DNA of 64,000 nucleotides from Pseudomonas serboccidentalis (GTDB lineage Bacteria; Pseudomonadota; Gammaproteobacteria; Pseudomonadales; Pseudomonadaceae), in assembly GCF_028830055.1 (NCBI RefSeq), contig NZ_CP101655.1, forward strand, positions 5,475,976-5,539,975, read 5' to 3'. A model generated the notes under the pieces. That model made no database searches, had not been told where the DNA came from, and saw only the letters and a list, made by a program, of their open reading frames with translations. Numbering within the stretch: the stretch's first letter is position 1; each line of letters begins with the position of its first letter. A program made the position numbers and the translations under genes. Below are positions 16,514-26,551 of the stretch, piece after piece.

Positions 16514-17353
16514 TCACACCACCAAATTGCGCTTCAGGATTCCCTCCACGCTTTTGCGGGTTAGCGCTTTTTCGGTTTCCAGTGTCACCCACTCAGCGCG
16601 CTGCTTTAGTGGTTTGGACACCTCCCGTTCCAGCCAGGCGTGAACCGCCGTGGTCACGTTACGCCGTGACATTCCGCTAGCCACGTAGTGTCGACCTTGC
16701 CTAATGATTGCTGTATCTCGTGCGCCGATTTCTTCGTTACGCTCCATTCCGCTGATGATGCCTCCCTTAGTGCGGATAGCGTTCTCGATTGCCCTGTAAG
16801 CGATTGGGGTCAGCTCGTCACTGATCAAGCAGGGTAGGGATGTTATGGGCTCCAAAAACAGCACGTACTGGTCCAGTGCCTCAATACGTTCGTTAGGATC
16901 GACCTGCCTTTCCACAACCTGACAATAAAGGTCCCACGGCCAATCCGTCGGAGGCTCGGCAACATGCGACCAAGCCTCTTGTTCGGTGGAGCGCATCCAG
17001 TCCGCTAAGGCGCTCAGCGCTTTTACTGCGCAGGCCATGATGTAGGCTGCGTATGCCTCGCGTTCCGATGCTGAATGGCACTTGCTGTATTGGCGAACCC
17101 AATGCGCGAGACGGTTTTTTTTGTCGGTTGAGGCGTACTGAAAAATAGCCTCCTCATGCATCGTTGTCTGGATGCACATGCTGCTCATGTCGCTGCTGAT
17201 GTTGCCGGCGTGGATGCGAATGCAGCACTGATTGATCAGCTCGCACGCGTCAGTGATCTGTTCATTGCAGAGCACGTAGAGTGGCTGCTCTGAGAGATAT
17301 TGGATCAGTCCAGCGGTTAGCGCCGAGTGCAAAATCGGGTGGGTATCAATCAT
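16514..17353 (-). CDS. Hypothetical protein in integrase operon
   Basis: A 279-residue soluble, mostly helical protein with many cysteines in its first half (LCNEQ, ACEL, QCCIRI, MCIQ, KCHS, ACAV). The C-terminal part contains ARDTAIIRQGRHYVASGMSRRNVTTAVHAWLE, which looks like a helix-turn-helix-like DNA-binding or structural segment. Its start overlaps the small upstream gene by 4 bases, placing it in an operon after the integrase. I recognise no family. Confidence 0.7.
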   Translation of the reverse strand: MIDTHPILHSALTAGLIQYLSEQPLYVLCNEQITDACELINQCCIRIHAGNISSDMSSMCIQTTMHEEAIFQYASTDKKNRLAHWVRQYSKCHSASEREAYAAYIMACAVKALSALADWMRSTEQEAWSHVAEPPTDWPWDLYCQVVERQVDPNERIEALDQYVLFLEPITSLPCLISDELTPIAYRAIENAIRTKGGIISGMERNEEIGARDTAIIRQGRHYVASGMSRRNVTTAVHAWLEREVSKPLKQRAEWVTLETEKALTRKSVEGILKRNLVV

Positions 17354-17637
17354 GCGAATGGCTCTCGACGTGCAACCCGCTTTCCCTCGCCCTGCGAGTT
17401 TGAAGCGTAGCCAGCGGGCTTTGCGCTATGGCCAAGTGTGAGGGAGTGTCGGCCCGCAGCAGGCAAGGGGCCTATCGTAGCGTTACACAATCGGCGTGCG
17501 TTACATCGAGTGTACGGAATAGCGTGCTGGAGTGTAACGGGGTTCAAAGCCAATGAATCCGGGGGATTGGCCGGCACCGTTACACGAGTAACACTCGTAA
17601 CATGGATTCTGGAGGCGGTATGGATAGGTGCATTCAT
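17350..17637 (-). CDS. Small basic protein between integrase and 279-residue gene
   Basis: A 95-residue frame (MNAPIHTASRIHVTSVTRVTVP...) with 4-base overlaps at both ends: with the integrase stop upstream and with the next start downstream. That arrangement argues it is translated. The composition (Val-Thr repeats, many Arg/Ala) comes partly from GTTAC repeats lying in the DNA, so it could instead be a frame kept open over a cis-acting region. Confidence 0.5.
   Translation of the reverse strand: MNAPIHTASRIHVTSVTRVTVPANPPDSLALNPVTLQHAIPYTRCNARRLCNATIGPLPAAGRHSLTLGHSAKPAGYASNSQGEGKRVARREPFA
17481..17603. repeat. Cluster of GTTAC/GTGTAACG half-sites
   Basis: CGTTACAC at 17481-17488 and 17578-17585, CGTTACA at 17499-17505, GTGTAACG at 17532-17539, GTAACAC at 17588-17594 and CGTAACA near 17597-17603. 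These are the same half-sites as at 5455-5577. In the circular form of the island the two clusters would lie about 3.4 kb apart across att, similar in plan to the ori/crr pair of P4. Confidence 0.5.
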
Positions 17638-18875
17638 ACCGCTTCTCCAAATTGTTCCTTGGTCACCTGGTCGTTTGCCAACGCATCAAGGTGATCTGCA
17701 TACCACTGCATCATCTTCACCCTGTACTCTAGGTATTGAGCCTTGTTGTATACCCCGGATATTCCCTCTTCTTTGTGAGCAAGCTGCGCTTCGACATGCT
17801 CTTTCGGCCAGCCGTGTTCCCTGAGCAAAGTGCTGGCGGTGTGGCGAGTCCCATGCCCAACCAAGCGGCCTTTGTAACCAACCGTCGCGAAGACTTTATT
17901 GATTGTGTTTTCACTAATCGTTGGATTCTTCGCGCCCACTCCGGGGAAAAGCCAGCGGCTGCGACCAGTAAGGCAGTGAAGTTCTTTGAGAGCGGAAAGC
18001 GCTTGCTTAGGGAGTGGGCATACAAAGTCCCTGCGCATCTTCATCTTGGCGGCAGGCGTCGTCCATAACGCTTTATCAAGGTCGAACTCTTTCCATTCAG
18101 CTAACCGAACCATGCCCGGTCTAGATGCGGTCCAGATACAGAGCCATGCTGCAGTCCGGGCCGTCAGCCTGCTGGGAGTGTTTTTGAGTGCTTGGAGGAA
18201 CTCTGCCAACTCAGGCTCAAGTAAATGAGGATGTTGCTGAGTCTTCGGAGCTTGAGCTGCAATATCTCGTAGCCGACTGCCCGGATCGTTTTCCGTGAGG
18301 CCCAAACCGATGGCTCGCCCGAATATCTGATTGATCCAAGTGCGACACTTTTCCGCCACGTTGTGTGCGTCCCGGGCTTCGATGGATGCTTGGAGCTCCG
18401 CGCAGTCGGTACGGGTGACTTCGTCTAGAGGCTTATCTCCCAGTGCCGGAAGTATGTCTTTGTCGAGGTAGGTGCGGATTTTGTTGAGAGTGGAGGGTGC
18501 GAGACCCTTTTCCTCTTTTGCCTTCAGCCAGGCATCAGCGGCAGCTCGAAAGGTTCGGGTCTTGGCCGCATCGATAGCAGCTTTCGCGGATCGCTTTTGT
18601 TCAAGAGGATCGGCACCGCTACTCACTACTTTGCGTAGATCGGCAGCTTTGTCCCTTGCCAACGCGCCACTAACTTCCGGGTAACCCCCGAGCCCCATCC
18701 AAGCCCAATTGCCCGCCGGACGTTTGTAGCGGAGCTGCCAGGATTTACCACCATCAGGTTTAACCCTGAAGTAGAGGCCGTTTCCGTCCAGCTCCCTGTA
18801 TTCCTTTGATTCCGGCTCCAATCCCGCAAGTGTCGTGTCAGCGAGAGGGCGGCGCTTGATGTCTGCGCGCTTCAT
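17634..18875 (-). CDS. int: P4-type tyrosine recombinase (island integrase)
   Basis: A 413-residue integrase starting MKRADIKRRPLADTTLAGL at 18875; the longer frame upstream runs through the GGGATACA repeats and is unlikely to be translated. The N-terminal DUF4102 arm-binding domain has the typical DGNGLYFRVKPDGGKSWQLRYKRP. The catalytic domain shows TASRPGMVRLAEW (first Arg), HGTRHTASTLL (H-x-x-R) and the terminal tyrosine in GVYNKAQYLEYR. It is the gene next to the tRNA-Leu att site, reads away from it, and would catalyse integration into the tRNA 3' end. Confidence 0.93.
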   Translation of the reverse strand: MKRADIKRRPLADTTLAGLEPESKEYRELDGNGLYFRVKPDGGKSWQLRYKRPAGNWAWMGLGGYPEVSGALARDKAADLRKVVSSGADPLEQKRSAKAAIDAAKTRTFRAAADAWLKAKEEKGLAPSTLNKIRTYLDKDILPALGDKPLDEVTRTDCAELQASIEARDAHNVAEKCRTWINQIFGRAIGLGLTENDPGSRLRDIAAQAPKTQQHPHLLEPELAEFLQALKNTPSRLTARTAAWLCIWTASRPGMVRLAEWKEFDLDKALWTTPAAKMKMRRDFVCPLPKQALSALKELHCLTGRSRWLFPGVGAKNPTISENTINKVFATVGYKGRLVGHGTRHTASTLLREHGWPKEHVEAQLAHKEEGISGVYNKAQYLEYRVKMMQWYADHLDALANDQVTKEQFGEAV

Positions 18876-18878
18876 CCT

Positions 18879-18933
18879 TGTATCCCAAAGTTCGGTATTT
18901 TTCTCAGGATACAAGCAGGGATACAGGGATACA
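18879..18933. repeat. Right-end GGGATACA repeats (candidate integrase arm sites)
   Basis: GGGATACA at 18918-18925 and 18926-18933, AGGATACA at 18906-18913, and an inverted copy TGTATCCC at 18879-18886. They lie between the integrase start and the tRNA, matching those at 3708-3727. Confidence 0.5.
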
Positions 18934-18969
18934 ACGGATAAGGGGAGACAGGGGTAGACAGACAGGCAC

Positions 18970-18995
18970 AAAAAAACCGGCCAAGTGGCCGGTTT
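18970..18995 (-). terminator. Terminator now serving tRNA-Leu
   Basis: AAACCGGCCA/TGGCCGGTTT stem (18974-18995) with a run of T on the minus strand (18970-18976). It belongs to the island side of the att site, so the island supplies the tRNA with a new terminator. Confidence 0.85.
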
Positions 18996-19039
18996 CTTTG
19001 GGTCTGAGAGGTTGGTAGAGACTCTCAGATACTGCTATG

Positions 19040-19124
19040 TGGTGCCCCGAGGGAGACTCGAACTCCCACTCCTTTCGAAAACGGATTTTGAATCCGCCGC
19101 GTCTACCAATTCCGCCATCAGGGC
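19040..19124 (-). tRNA. tRNA-Leu(CAA), island integration site
   Basis: An 85-base tRNA. The acceptor stem GCCCTGA (5' end at 19124) pairs with TCGGGGC; the D-arm is GCGGAATTGGTAGACGC, the anticodon loop TTCAAAA (anticodon CAA), there is a short variable arm, the T-arm GGGAGTTCGAGTCTCCC, and encoded CCA. The anticodon reads UUG leucine codons. The 3' portion is shared with the left att copy, so the tRNA's 3' end is now contributed by the island. Confidence 0.95.
19047..19060 (-). repeat. Right attachment site (attR) core
   Basis: CCGAGGGAGACTCG, identical to 3650-3663, inside the T-arm and acceptor strand of tRNA-Leu. Confidence 0.75.
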
Positions 19125-19137
19125 TCAATGGCGGCGA

Positions 19138-19166
19138 AGTATAGAGAGGTGATTACCGTTGGTCAA
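19138..19166 (-). promoter_or_regulatory. tRNA-Leu sigma-70 promoter
   Basis: On the minus strand TTGACC (19166-19161) and TATACT (19143-19138) are separated by 17 bases, 14 bases upstream of the tRNA 5' end. Confidence 0.8.
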
Positions 19167-19232
19167 TCACGTTTCATGGTCAATTTTTGATAATTCCGCT
19201 AGACTTTCCGGCCCTGCTAGACGAACCCCATC

Positions 19233-21427
<2,195 letters not shown>

Positions 21428-21470
21428 GTTTTCTGACCCCAAGATTCAACATTTGCAACTGGAGTGCTAA

Positions 21471-21809
21471 ATGAGCTTTTTTATCTCTAATGCCATGGCT
21501 GACGCAGCTGCACCGGCTGCTGCTGGCCCAATGGGCGGCGGCTTCGAGTGGATTTTCCTGGTCGGCTTCCTGGTCATCTTCTATCTGATGATCTGGCGTC
21601 CACAGGCCAAGCGCGCCAAAGAGCAGAAGAACCTGCTGAGCAGCCTTGCCAAGGGCGACGAAGTGGTCACCACCGGCGGCATCGCCGGCAAGATCACCAA
21701 AGTGGCCGATGACTTCGTGGTTCTGGAAGTTTCCGACACCGTGGAAATGAAGTTCCAGAAGGGCGCCATCGCCGCCACGCTGCCAAAAGGCACGCTGAAA
21801 GCGATCTAA
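21471..21809 (+). CDS. yajC: Preprotein translocase subunit YajC
   Basis: A 112-residue single-span membrane protein of the SecDF-YajC complex. There is one transmembrane segment at about residues 28-42 (WIFLVGFLVIFYLMIWRPQ), followed by the cytosolic KGDEVVTTGGIAGKITKV fold typical of YajC. It is upstream of secD; a GGGGCGC/GCGCCCC hairpin without T tract lies between them (about 21834-21853). Confidence 0.96.
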   Translation: MSFFISNAMADAAAPAAAGPMGGGFEWIFLVGFLVIFYLMIWRPQAKRAKEQKNLLSSLAKGDEVVTTGGIAGKITKVADDFVVLEVSDTVEMKFQKGAIAATLPKGTLKAI

Positions 21810-21873
21810 GGTTCCAACTTCTACTCAATCGACGGGGCGCGCAAGGCGCCCCGCGTTCATAACGGGCGGCGTG

Positions 21874-23742
21874 ATGCTGAACAAATATCCTCTGTGGAAA
21901 TACATTCTGATCCTGGCGGTGCTGGCGATCGGTCTGATTTATTCCGCTCCCAATCTATACCCCGATGACCCGGCCATTCAGATCAGCGGCGCCAGCACGG
22001 CTCTGCAGGTCAATCAGGCCGATCTGGATCGCGTCAGCACTGCGCTGCGTGAGTCCGGCATCAACGTCAAGGCTTCGAGCCTGGCGGCCAACGGCAAGGG
22101 CGGCCTGATCCGTCTGACCAAGGCTGAAGACCAGCTGCCGGCCAAGGACGTTGTGCGCAAGGCATTGGGTGATGACTATGTCGTCGCATTGAACCTGGCA
22201 CAAACCACCCCGCAATGGCTGCGCAACCTGGGTGCGCACCCGATGAAGCTGGGTCTGGACTTGTCCGGTGGTGTGCACTTCCTGCTGGAAGTGGACATGG
22301 ATAAAGCCCTCGACGCACGCCTGAAAGTCTACGAAGGCGACGTCAAGAGCCTGCTGCGCAAAGAGAAGCTGCGCTATCGCAGCCTGCCGCAGCTCAATGG
22401 TGCCATTCAACTGGGCTTTGCCGATGCAGACTCCCGTGAGCAGGCCCGTGCGCTGATCCGCAAGAACTTCAACGATTTCGACATTGTTCCGGCCGACCTC
22501 AACGGTCAACCGGTGCTGCGTCTGGCGATGACCCCGGCCAAGCTGGCGGAAATCCGTGAATACTCCATCAAGCAGAACTTGACCACGGTACGTAACCGCG
22601 TCAACGAGCTGGGTGTTGCCGAACCGATCGTTCAGCGTCAGGGCGCCAACCGCATCGTGGTTGAGCTGCCGGGCGTGCAAGACACTGCCGAAGCCAAGCG
22701 TATCCTCGGCAAGACGGCCAACCTTGAGTTCCGTCTGGCTGCAGAGCCGGGTGCTTCGAAAGCCACTTCCGAAACCTTCGAGTTCCGTGAAGGCAAGCGT
22801 CCTCCTGCACAGATCGAGCGTGGCCTGATCATCACCGGTGACCAGGTGACTGACGCCAAGGCCGGTTTCGGCGAGCACGGCACCCCGGAAGTGAACATCC
22901 GTCTGGATGGCCACGGTGGCGAGCTGATGAGCCGCGCGACCCGTTCGAACGTGGGTCGCAGCATGGCCGTGATCTTCATCGAACAGCGTCCGGTGACCAC
23001 TTACACCAAGCAGGTTGTGGACGGCGTCGAGAAAGACGTACCGGTACAGACTTTCAAGGAAGAGAAGAAGATCATCAGTCTGGCGACCATTCAGTCGCCG
23101 CTGGGTGCGCAGTTCCGTATCACCGGCCTGAACGGCCAGGGCGAGTCGTCCGAGCTGGCGCTGCTGTTGCGTGCCGGTGGTCTGGCGGCGCCGATGTACT
23201 TCGCTGAAGAGCGCACAATCGGTCCGAGCCTGGGTGCTGACAACATCACCAAGGGTATCGATGCATCGCTGTGGGGCATGCTGTTCGTCTCGCTGTTCAT
23301 CATCGCCATCTACCGCTTCTTCGGTGTGATCGCCACCGTCGCACTGGCTGTGAACATGGTGCTGCTGCTGGCCCTGATGTCGCTGCTGGGTGCAACGCTG
23401 ACCCTGCCGGGTATCGCCGGTATCGTGTTGACCATGGGTATGGCGGTCGACGCCAACGTGCTGATCTTCTCGCGGATTCGTGAAGAGATCGCCGCCGGCA
23501 TGACCGTACAGCGTGCAATCAACGAAGGCTTCGGCCGGGCATTCACCGCGATTCTCGACGCCAACCTGACCACTCTGCTGGTCGGCGGCATCCTCTTCGC
23601 CATGGGCACCGGCCCGGTGAAGGGTTTCGCAGTGACCATGTCCCTCGGGATCTTTACCTCGATGTTCACGGCCATCATGGTGACCCGCGCGATGGTCAAC
23701 CTGATCTTCGGCGGTCGTGACTTCAAGAAGTTGTGGATTTAA
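21874..23742 (+). CDS. secD: Protein translocase subunit SecD
   Basis: A 622-residue RND-like translocase subunit that uses the proton gradient to pull proteins through SecYEG. An N-terminal membrane anchor (LNKYPLWKYILILAVLAIGLIYSAPNLYPDD) is followed by the large periplasmic P1 domain and LGLDLSGGVHFLLEVD. The C-terminal membrane bundle carries GMAVDANVLIFSRIREE. A GTG lies one codon upstream (21871); I use the ATG at 21874 by comparison with the family start MLNKYPLW. Confidence 0.97.
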   Translation: MLNKYPLWKYILILAVLAIGLIYSAPNLYPDDPAIQISGASTALQVNQADLDRVSTALRESGINVKASSLAANGKGGLIRLTKAEDQLPAKDVVRKALGDDYVVALNLAQTTPQWLRNLGAHPMKLGLDLSGGVHFLLEVDMDKALDARLKVYEGDVKSLLRKEKLRYRSLPQLNGAIQLGFADADSREQARALIRKNFNDFDIVPADLNGQPVLRLAMTPAKLAEIREYSIKQNLTTVRNRVNELGVAEPIVQRQGANRIVVELPGVQDTAEAKRILGKTANLEFRLAAEPGASKATSETFEFREGKRPPAQIERGLIITGDQVTDAKAGFGEHGTPEVNIRLDGHGGELMSRATRSNVGRSMAVIFIEQRPVTTYTKQVVDGVEKDVPVQTFKEEKKIISLATIQSPLGAQFRITGLNGQGESSELALLLRAGGLAAPMYFAEERTIGPSLGADNITKGIDASLWGMLFVSLFIIAIYRFFGVIATVALAVNMVLLLALMSLLGATLTLPGIAGIVLTMGMAVDANVLIFSRIREEIAAGMTVQRAINEGFGRAFTAILDANLTTLLVGGILFAMGTGPVKGFAVTMSLGIFTSMFTAIMVTRAMVNLIFGGRDFKKLWI

Positions 23743-23751
23743 GGGGCTGCC

Positions 23752-24666
23752 ATGTTACGTACAATCAACTTCATGGGCGTTCGCAACTTCGCGTTCGGCG
23801 TCACAGTGTTTCTCACGTTGCTGGCTATTTTCAGCGTCGTCCACAAGGGCATGAACTGGGGTCTGGACTTCACCGGCGGTACGCTCATCGAGCTGACCTA
23901 CGAGCGTCCGGCCGATGTCACCAAAGTGCGTGAGCAACTGGTGACTTCCGGTTACCACGAGGCCATCGTGCAGAACTTCGGTGCGACCACCGACCTGTTG
24001 GTGCGCATGCCGGGTGAAGACCCGCAGTTGGGCCATCAAGTGGCGGACGCCCTGCAGAAAGTCGGCGGCGACAACCCGGCGACGGTCAAGCGCGTCGAGT
24101 TCGTCGGCCCGCAGGTCGGGGAAGAGCTGCGCGACCAGGGCGGCCTCGGCATGCTCCTGGCGCTCGGCGGTATCCTGATCTACCTGGCTTTCCGCTTTCA
24201 GTGGAAATTCGCAGTCGGCGCCATCGTTTCGCTGATTCACGACGTGATCGTGACCGTCGGTATCCTGTCGTTCTTCCAGATCACCTTCGACCTGACGGTA
24301 CTGGCGGCAGTGCTGGCGATCATCGGTTACTCGCTGAACGACACCATTGTGGTATTCGACCGGGTTCGTGAGAACTTCCGTGTGCTGCGCAAGGCTTCGC
24401 TGATCGAGAACATCAACATCTCGACCACTCAGACCCTGCTGCGGACCATGGCGACGTCGATCTCTACCTTGCTGGCGATCGCGGCGCTGCTGTTCTTCGG
24501 TGGCGACAACCTGTTCGGCTTCTCGATCGCCCTGTTCATCGGTGTTCTGGCGGGTACCTACTCGTCGATCTACATCGCGAACGTGGTGCTGATCTGGCTG
24601 AACCTGAGCACTGAGGATCTGATTCCTCCGGCTAACACCGAGAAGGAAGTCGACGACCGTCCATAA
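23752..24666 (+). CDS. secF: Protein translocase subunit SecF
   Basis: A 304-residue partner of SecD with six membrane spans. It has GMNWGLDFTGGTLIELTYE in the periplasmic loop and the family motif GYSLNDTIVVFDRVREN. It begins 9 bases after secD in the same operon and ends before a strong terminator. Confidence 0.97.
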   Translation: MLRTINFMGVRNFAFGVTVFLTLLAIFSVVHKGMNWGLDFTGGTLIELTYERPADVTKVREQLVTSGYHEAIVQNFGATTDLLVRMPGEDPQLGHQVADALQKVGGDNPATVKRVEFVGPQVGEELRDQGGLGMLLALGGILIYLAFRFQWKFAVGAIVSLIHDVIVTVGILSFFQITFDLTVLAAVLAIIGYSLNDTIVVFDRVRENFRVLRKASLIENINISTTQTLLRTMATSISTLLAIAALLFFGGDNLFGFSIALFIGVLAGTYSSIYIANVVLIWLNLSTEDLIPPANTEKEVDDRP

Positions 24667-24697
24667 CGGCCATCGCTTCTCCGGCTGTCAGCCCGAA

Positions 24698-24728
24698 AAA
24701 GGCGCGAGTTGAACTCGCGCCTTTTTTT
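24698..24728 (+). terminator. secDF terminator
   Basis: AAAGGCGCGAGTT/AACTCGCGCC stem followed by seven T residues. Confidence 0.9.
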
Positions 24729-24787
24729 ATGCTCCAAGGCTGGGAGAAGCGCGGGCGCGTCCCGTATGTGATGGTCAGGAGGTTCAT

Positions 24788-25336
24788 GTGAACAAGTCGT
24801 TGCTGGTTGGTGCGGTATTGGGTGCTGTCGGTGTGACTGCCGGGGGCGCTGTTGCCACCTACAGCCTGGTTAAAAGCGGCCCTGAGTATGCGCAAGTACT
24901 GGCCGTTGAACCGGTCAAAACACAGATCAAGACTCCACGTGAAGTGTGCAAGGACGTGACAGTGACTCGTCAGGCACCGGTAAAAGATCAACATCAGATT
25001 GCCGGTACGGTGGTGGGTGCACTGGCAGGCGGTTTGTTGGGTAATCAGATTGGCGGCGGCACCGGCAAGAAGATTGCCACGGTAGCCGGTGCAGTCGGTG
25101 GCGGTTATGCCGGTAACAAGGTGCAGGAGGGCATGCAAGAGCGTGACACTTACACCACTACCCAAACCCGCTGCAACACGGTCAATGACATCAGTGACAA
25201 GGTCGTAGGTTACGACGTGCGTTATTCGCTGGATGGCAAGGAAGGAAAAGTGCGGATGGATCGCGATCCGGGCAACCAGATTCCGGTCGACAAGGAAGGC
25301 AAGTTGATTCTGTCGCAGAACGAGCCGGGTCAGTGA
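24788..25336 (+). CDS. Glycine-zipper 2TM domain protein
   Basis: A 182-residue envelope protein. The GTG start at 24788 is preceded by AGGAGG at ideal spacing; the ATG two bases before is followed at once by a stop in its own frame. It has an N-terminal hydrophobic segment (LLVGAVLGAVGVTAGGAVATY), then a glycine-zipper 2TM region (IAGTVVGALAGGLLGNQIGGGTGKKIATVAGAVGGGYAGNKV) of the Rick_17kDa / SlyB-like type, and a basic tail. Such proteins sit in the cell envelope and are often stress-induced; its specific role is unknown. Confidence 0.88.
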   Translation: MNKSLLVGAVLGAVGVTAGGAVATYSLVKSGPEYAQVLAVEPVKTQIKTPREVCKDVTVTRQAPVKDQHQIAGTVVGALAGGLLGNQIGGGTGKKIATVAGAVGGGYAGNKVQEGMQERDTYTTTQTRCNTVNDISDKVVGYDVRYSLDGKEGKVRMDRDPGNQIPVDKEGKLILSQNEPGQ

Positions 25337-25360
25337 TCGGCTAAGTGGACTCAAAAAGAA

Positions 25361-25383
25361 GCACCCTGCGGGGTGCTTTTTTT
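25361..25383 (+). terminator. Terminator after glycine-zipper gene
   Basis: GCACCC tgcg GGGTGC followed by seven T residues. Confidence 0.9.
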
Positions 25384-25412
25384 GTGCCCCCATTTAAGTC
25401 GCACAACAAATC

Positions 25413-25508
25413 CTCTGTAGGAGTGAGCCTGCTCGCGATAGCGTTTTTCCATTCAAAACAAGTGGCGACTGATACACCGCTATCGCGAGCAGGCTCACTC
25501 CTACAGAG
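25413..25508. repeat. Inverted REP pair (GAGTGAGCCTGCTCGC type)
   Basis: Two long copies in inverse orientation (CTCTGTAGGAGTGAGCCTGC... and its complement) flank about 40 bases, between convergent genes. Confidence 0.9.
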
Positions 25509-25543
25509 GGCCGGAGGTGTGCCGGGTGACGAATTCCAGGTAT

Positions 25544-25566
25544 AAAAAAAGCACCCCGCAGGGTGC
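25544..25566 (-). terminator. suhB terminator
   Basis: GCACCC cgca GGGTGC stem (25551-25566), with seven T residues on the minus strand. Confidence 0.88.
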
Positions 25567-25587
25567 TTTTTGCGTTTCGCGAAAAGC

Positions 25588-26406
25588 TTAGCGCTTCAGC
25601 GAAGCCGGCAGGTGCGGCTGGATGGCCGTCAGTACTGCCTTGAAGCATTTGGTGTTGCCGGCAACGATGTGGCCTTTTTCAAGGAAGTCGTGACCGCCGG
25701 TGAAGTCGCTCACCAGACCACCAGCTTCCTGGATCAGCAGGGCGCCGGCAGCCATGTCCCACTCGGACAGGCCCGATTCCCAGAACGCGTCGAAACGACC
25801 GGCAGCCACGTAGGCCAGGTCCAGGCTGGCGGAACCGGCGCGGCGGATGCCGGCAGTCTGGCCAACCAGGGCGCGGAACATGCCCAGGTAGTTGTCGAGG
25901 TTGTCCATCTGGTCGTCACGGAACGGGAAGCCAGTACCCAGCAGAGCGCCGTCGAGGCTGGTGCGACCGCTGACGCGCAGACGACGACCGTTCAGTTGAG
26001 CACCGCGACCACGGCTGGCGGTGAATTCTTCCTGGCGAACCGGGTCCAGAACCACTGCGTGTTCCAGGCGGCCACGGTATTTGCAGGCAATGCTGACAGC
26101 AAAGTGAGGGATGCCGCGCAGGAAGTTGGTGGTGCCGTCCAGTGGGTCGATGATCCACAGGTACTCTTCGCCTTCGATGCCGTTACCGACGTGCATGCCG
26201 GTCTCTTCACCCTGGATCGAGTGATTCGGGTAAGCCTTGCGCAGGGCATCGATGATTTTCTGTTCGGCGGCGCGATCCACCTCGGATACATAATCCTTGG
26301 CGTCTTTTTCGTCGACCTTGATGGTATCCAGGCGCTCGATGGAGCGGAAGATCAGTTCACTGGCGCTGCGGGCGGCGCGCAGCGCGATATTCAGCATGGG
26401 CTGCAT
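25588..26406 (-). CDS. suhB: Inositol-1-monophosphatase SuhB
   Basis: A 272-residue magnesium-dependent phosphatase of the IMPase family. Metal-site motifs: IQGEETG (Glu), WIIDPLDGTTNF and the late WDMAAGALLIQEAGG. In enterics SuhB also acts in ribosomal RNA antitermination and in Pseudomonas influences virulence regulation. It is divergent from trmJ across about 145 bases, the standard arrangement. Confidence 0.96.
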   Translation of the reverse strand: MQPMLNIALRAARSASELIFRSIERLDTIKVDEKDAKDYVSEVDRAAEQKIIDALRKAYPNHSIQGEETGMHVGNGIEGEEYLWIIDPLDGTTNFLRGIPHFAVSIACKYRGRLEHAVVLDPVRQEEFTASRGRGAQLNGRRLRVSGRTSLDGALLGTGFPFRDDQMDNLDNYLGMFRALVGQTAGIRRAGSASLDLAYVAAGRFDAFWESGLSEWDMAAGALLIQEAGGLVSDFTGGHDFLEKGHIVAGNTKCFKAVLTAIQPHLPASLKR

Positions 26407-26551
26407 GGATGTGTCACCTAAGGTTGTTAAAGAAAGCCGCGCATTCTATCAGAACTTTTCTTCAGGTGAAGGTCGCTGTTCGCATTCATAGCTTAACGGT
26501 AGGCTGTTCTGTAAGATTTGCACCCCTTTCCTGTGTCCGAGAGCGCCTCCC

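Larger units (their letters stand above)
3645..19060. mobile_element. P4-like integrative island in tRNA-Leu(CAA), about 15.4 kb
   Basis: Bounded by direct repeats of the tRNA-Leu 3' end (3650-3663 and 19047-19060), with a tyrosine integrase immediately inside the right end. It contains an AlpA-type regulator, a DUF927/TOPRIM primase-helicase, small DUF3077-type genes in overlapping operons, an MvaT-like silencer and AT-rich cargo (a DUF2971 pair and an NTPase/TOPRIM pair). No capsid, tail, lysis or conjugation genes are visible, so it looks like a satellite-type or P4-like island rather than a prophage or ICE. The REP elements common elsewhere in the window are absent inside it. Confidence 0.85.

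Noticed and set aside
3645..19060. Island as prophage or conjugative element
   Set aside because: No structural, lysis, relaxase or type IV secretion genes are visible.
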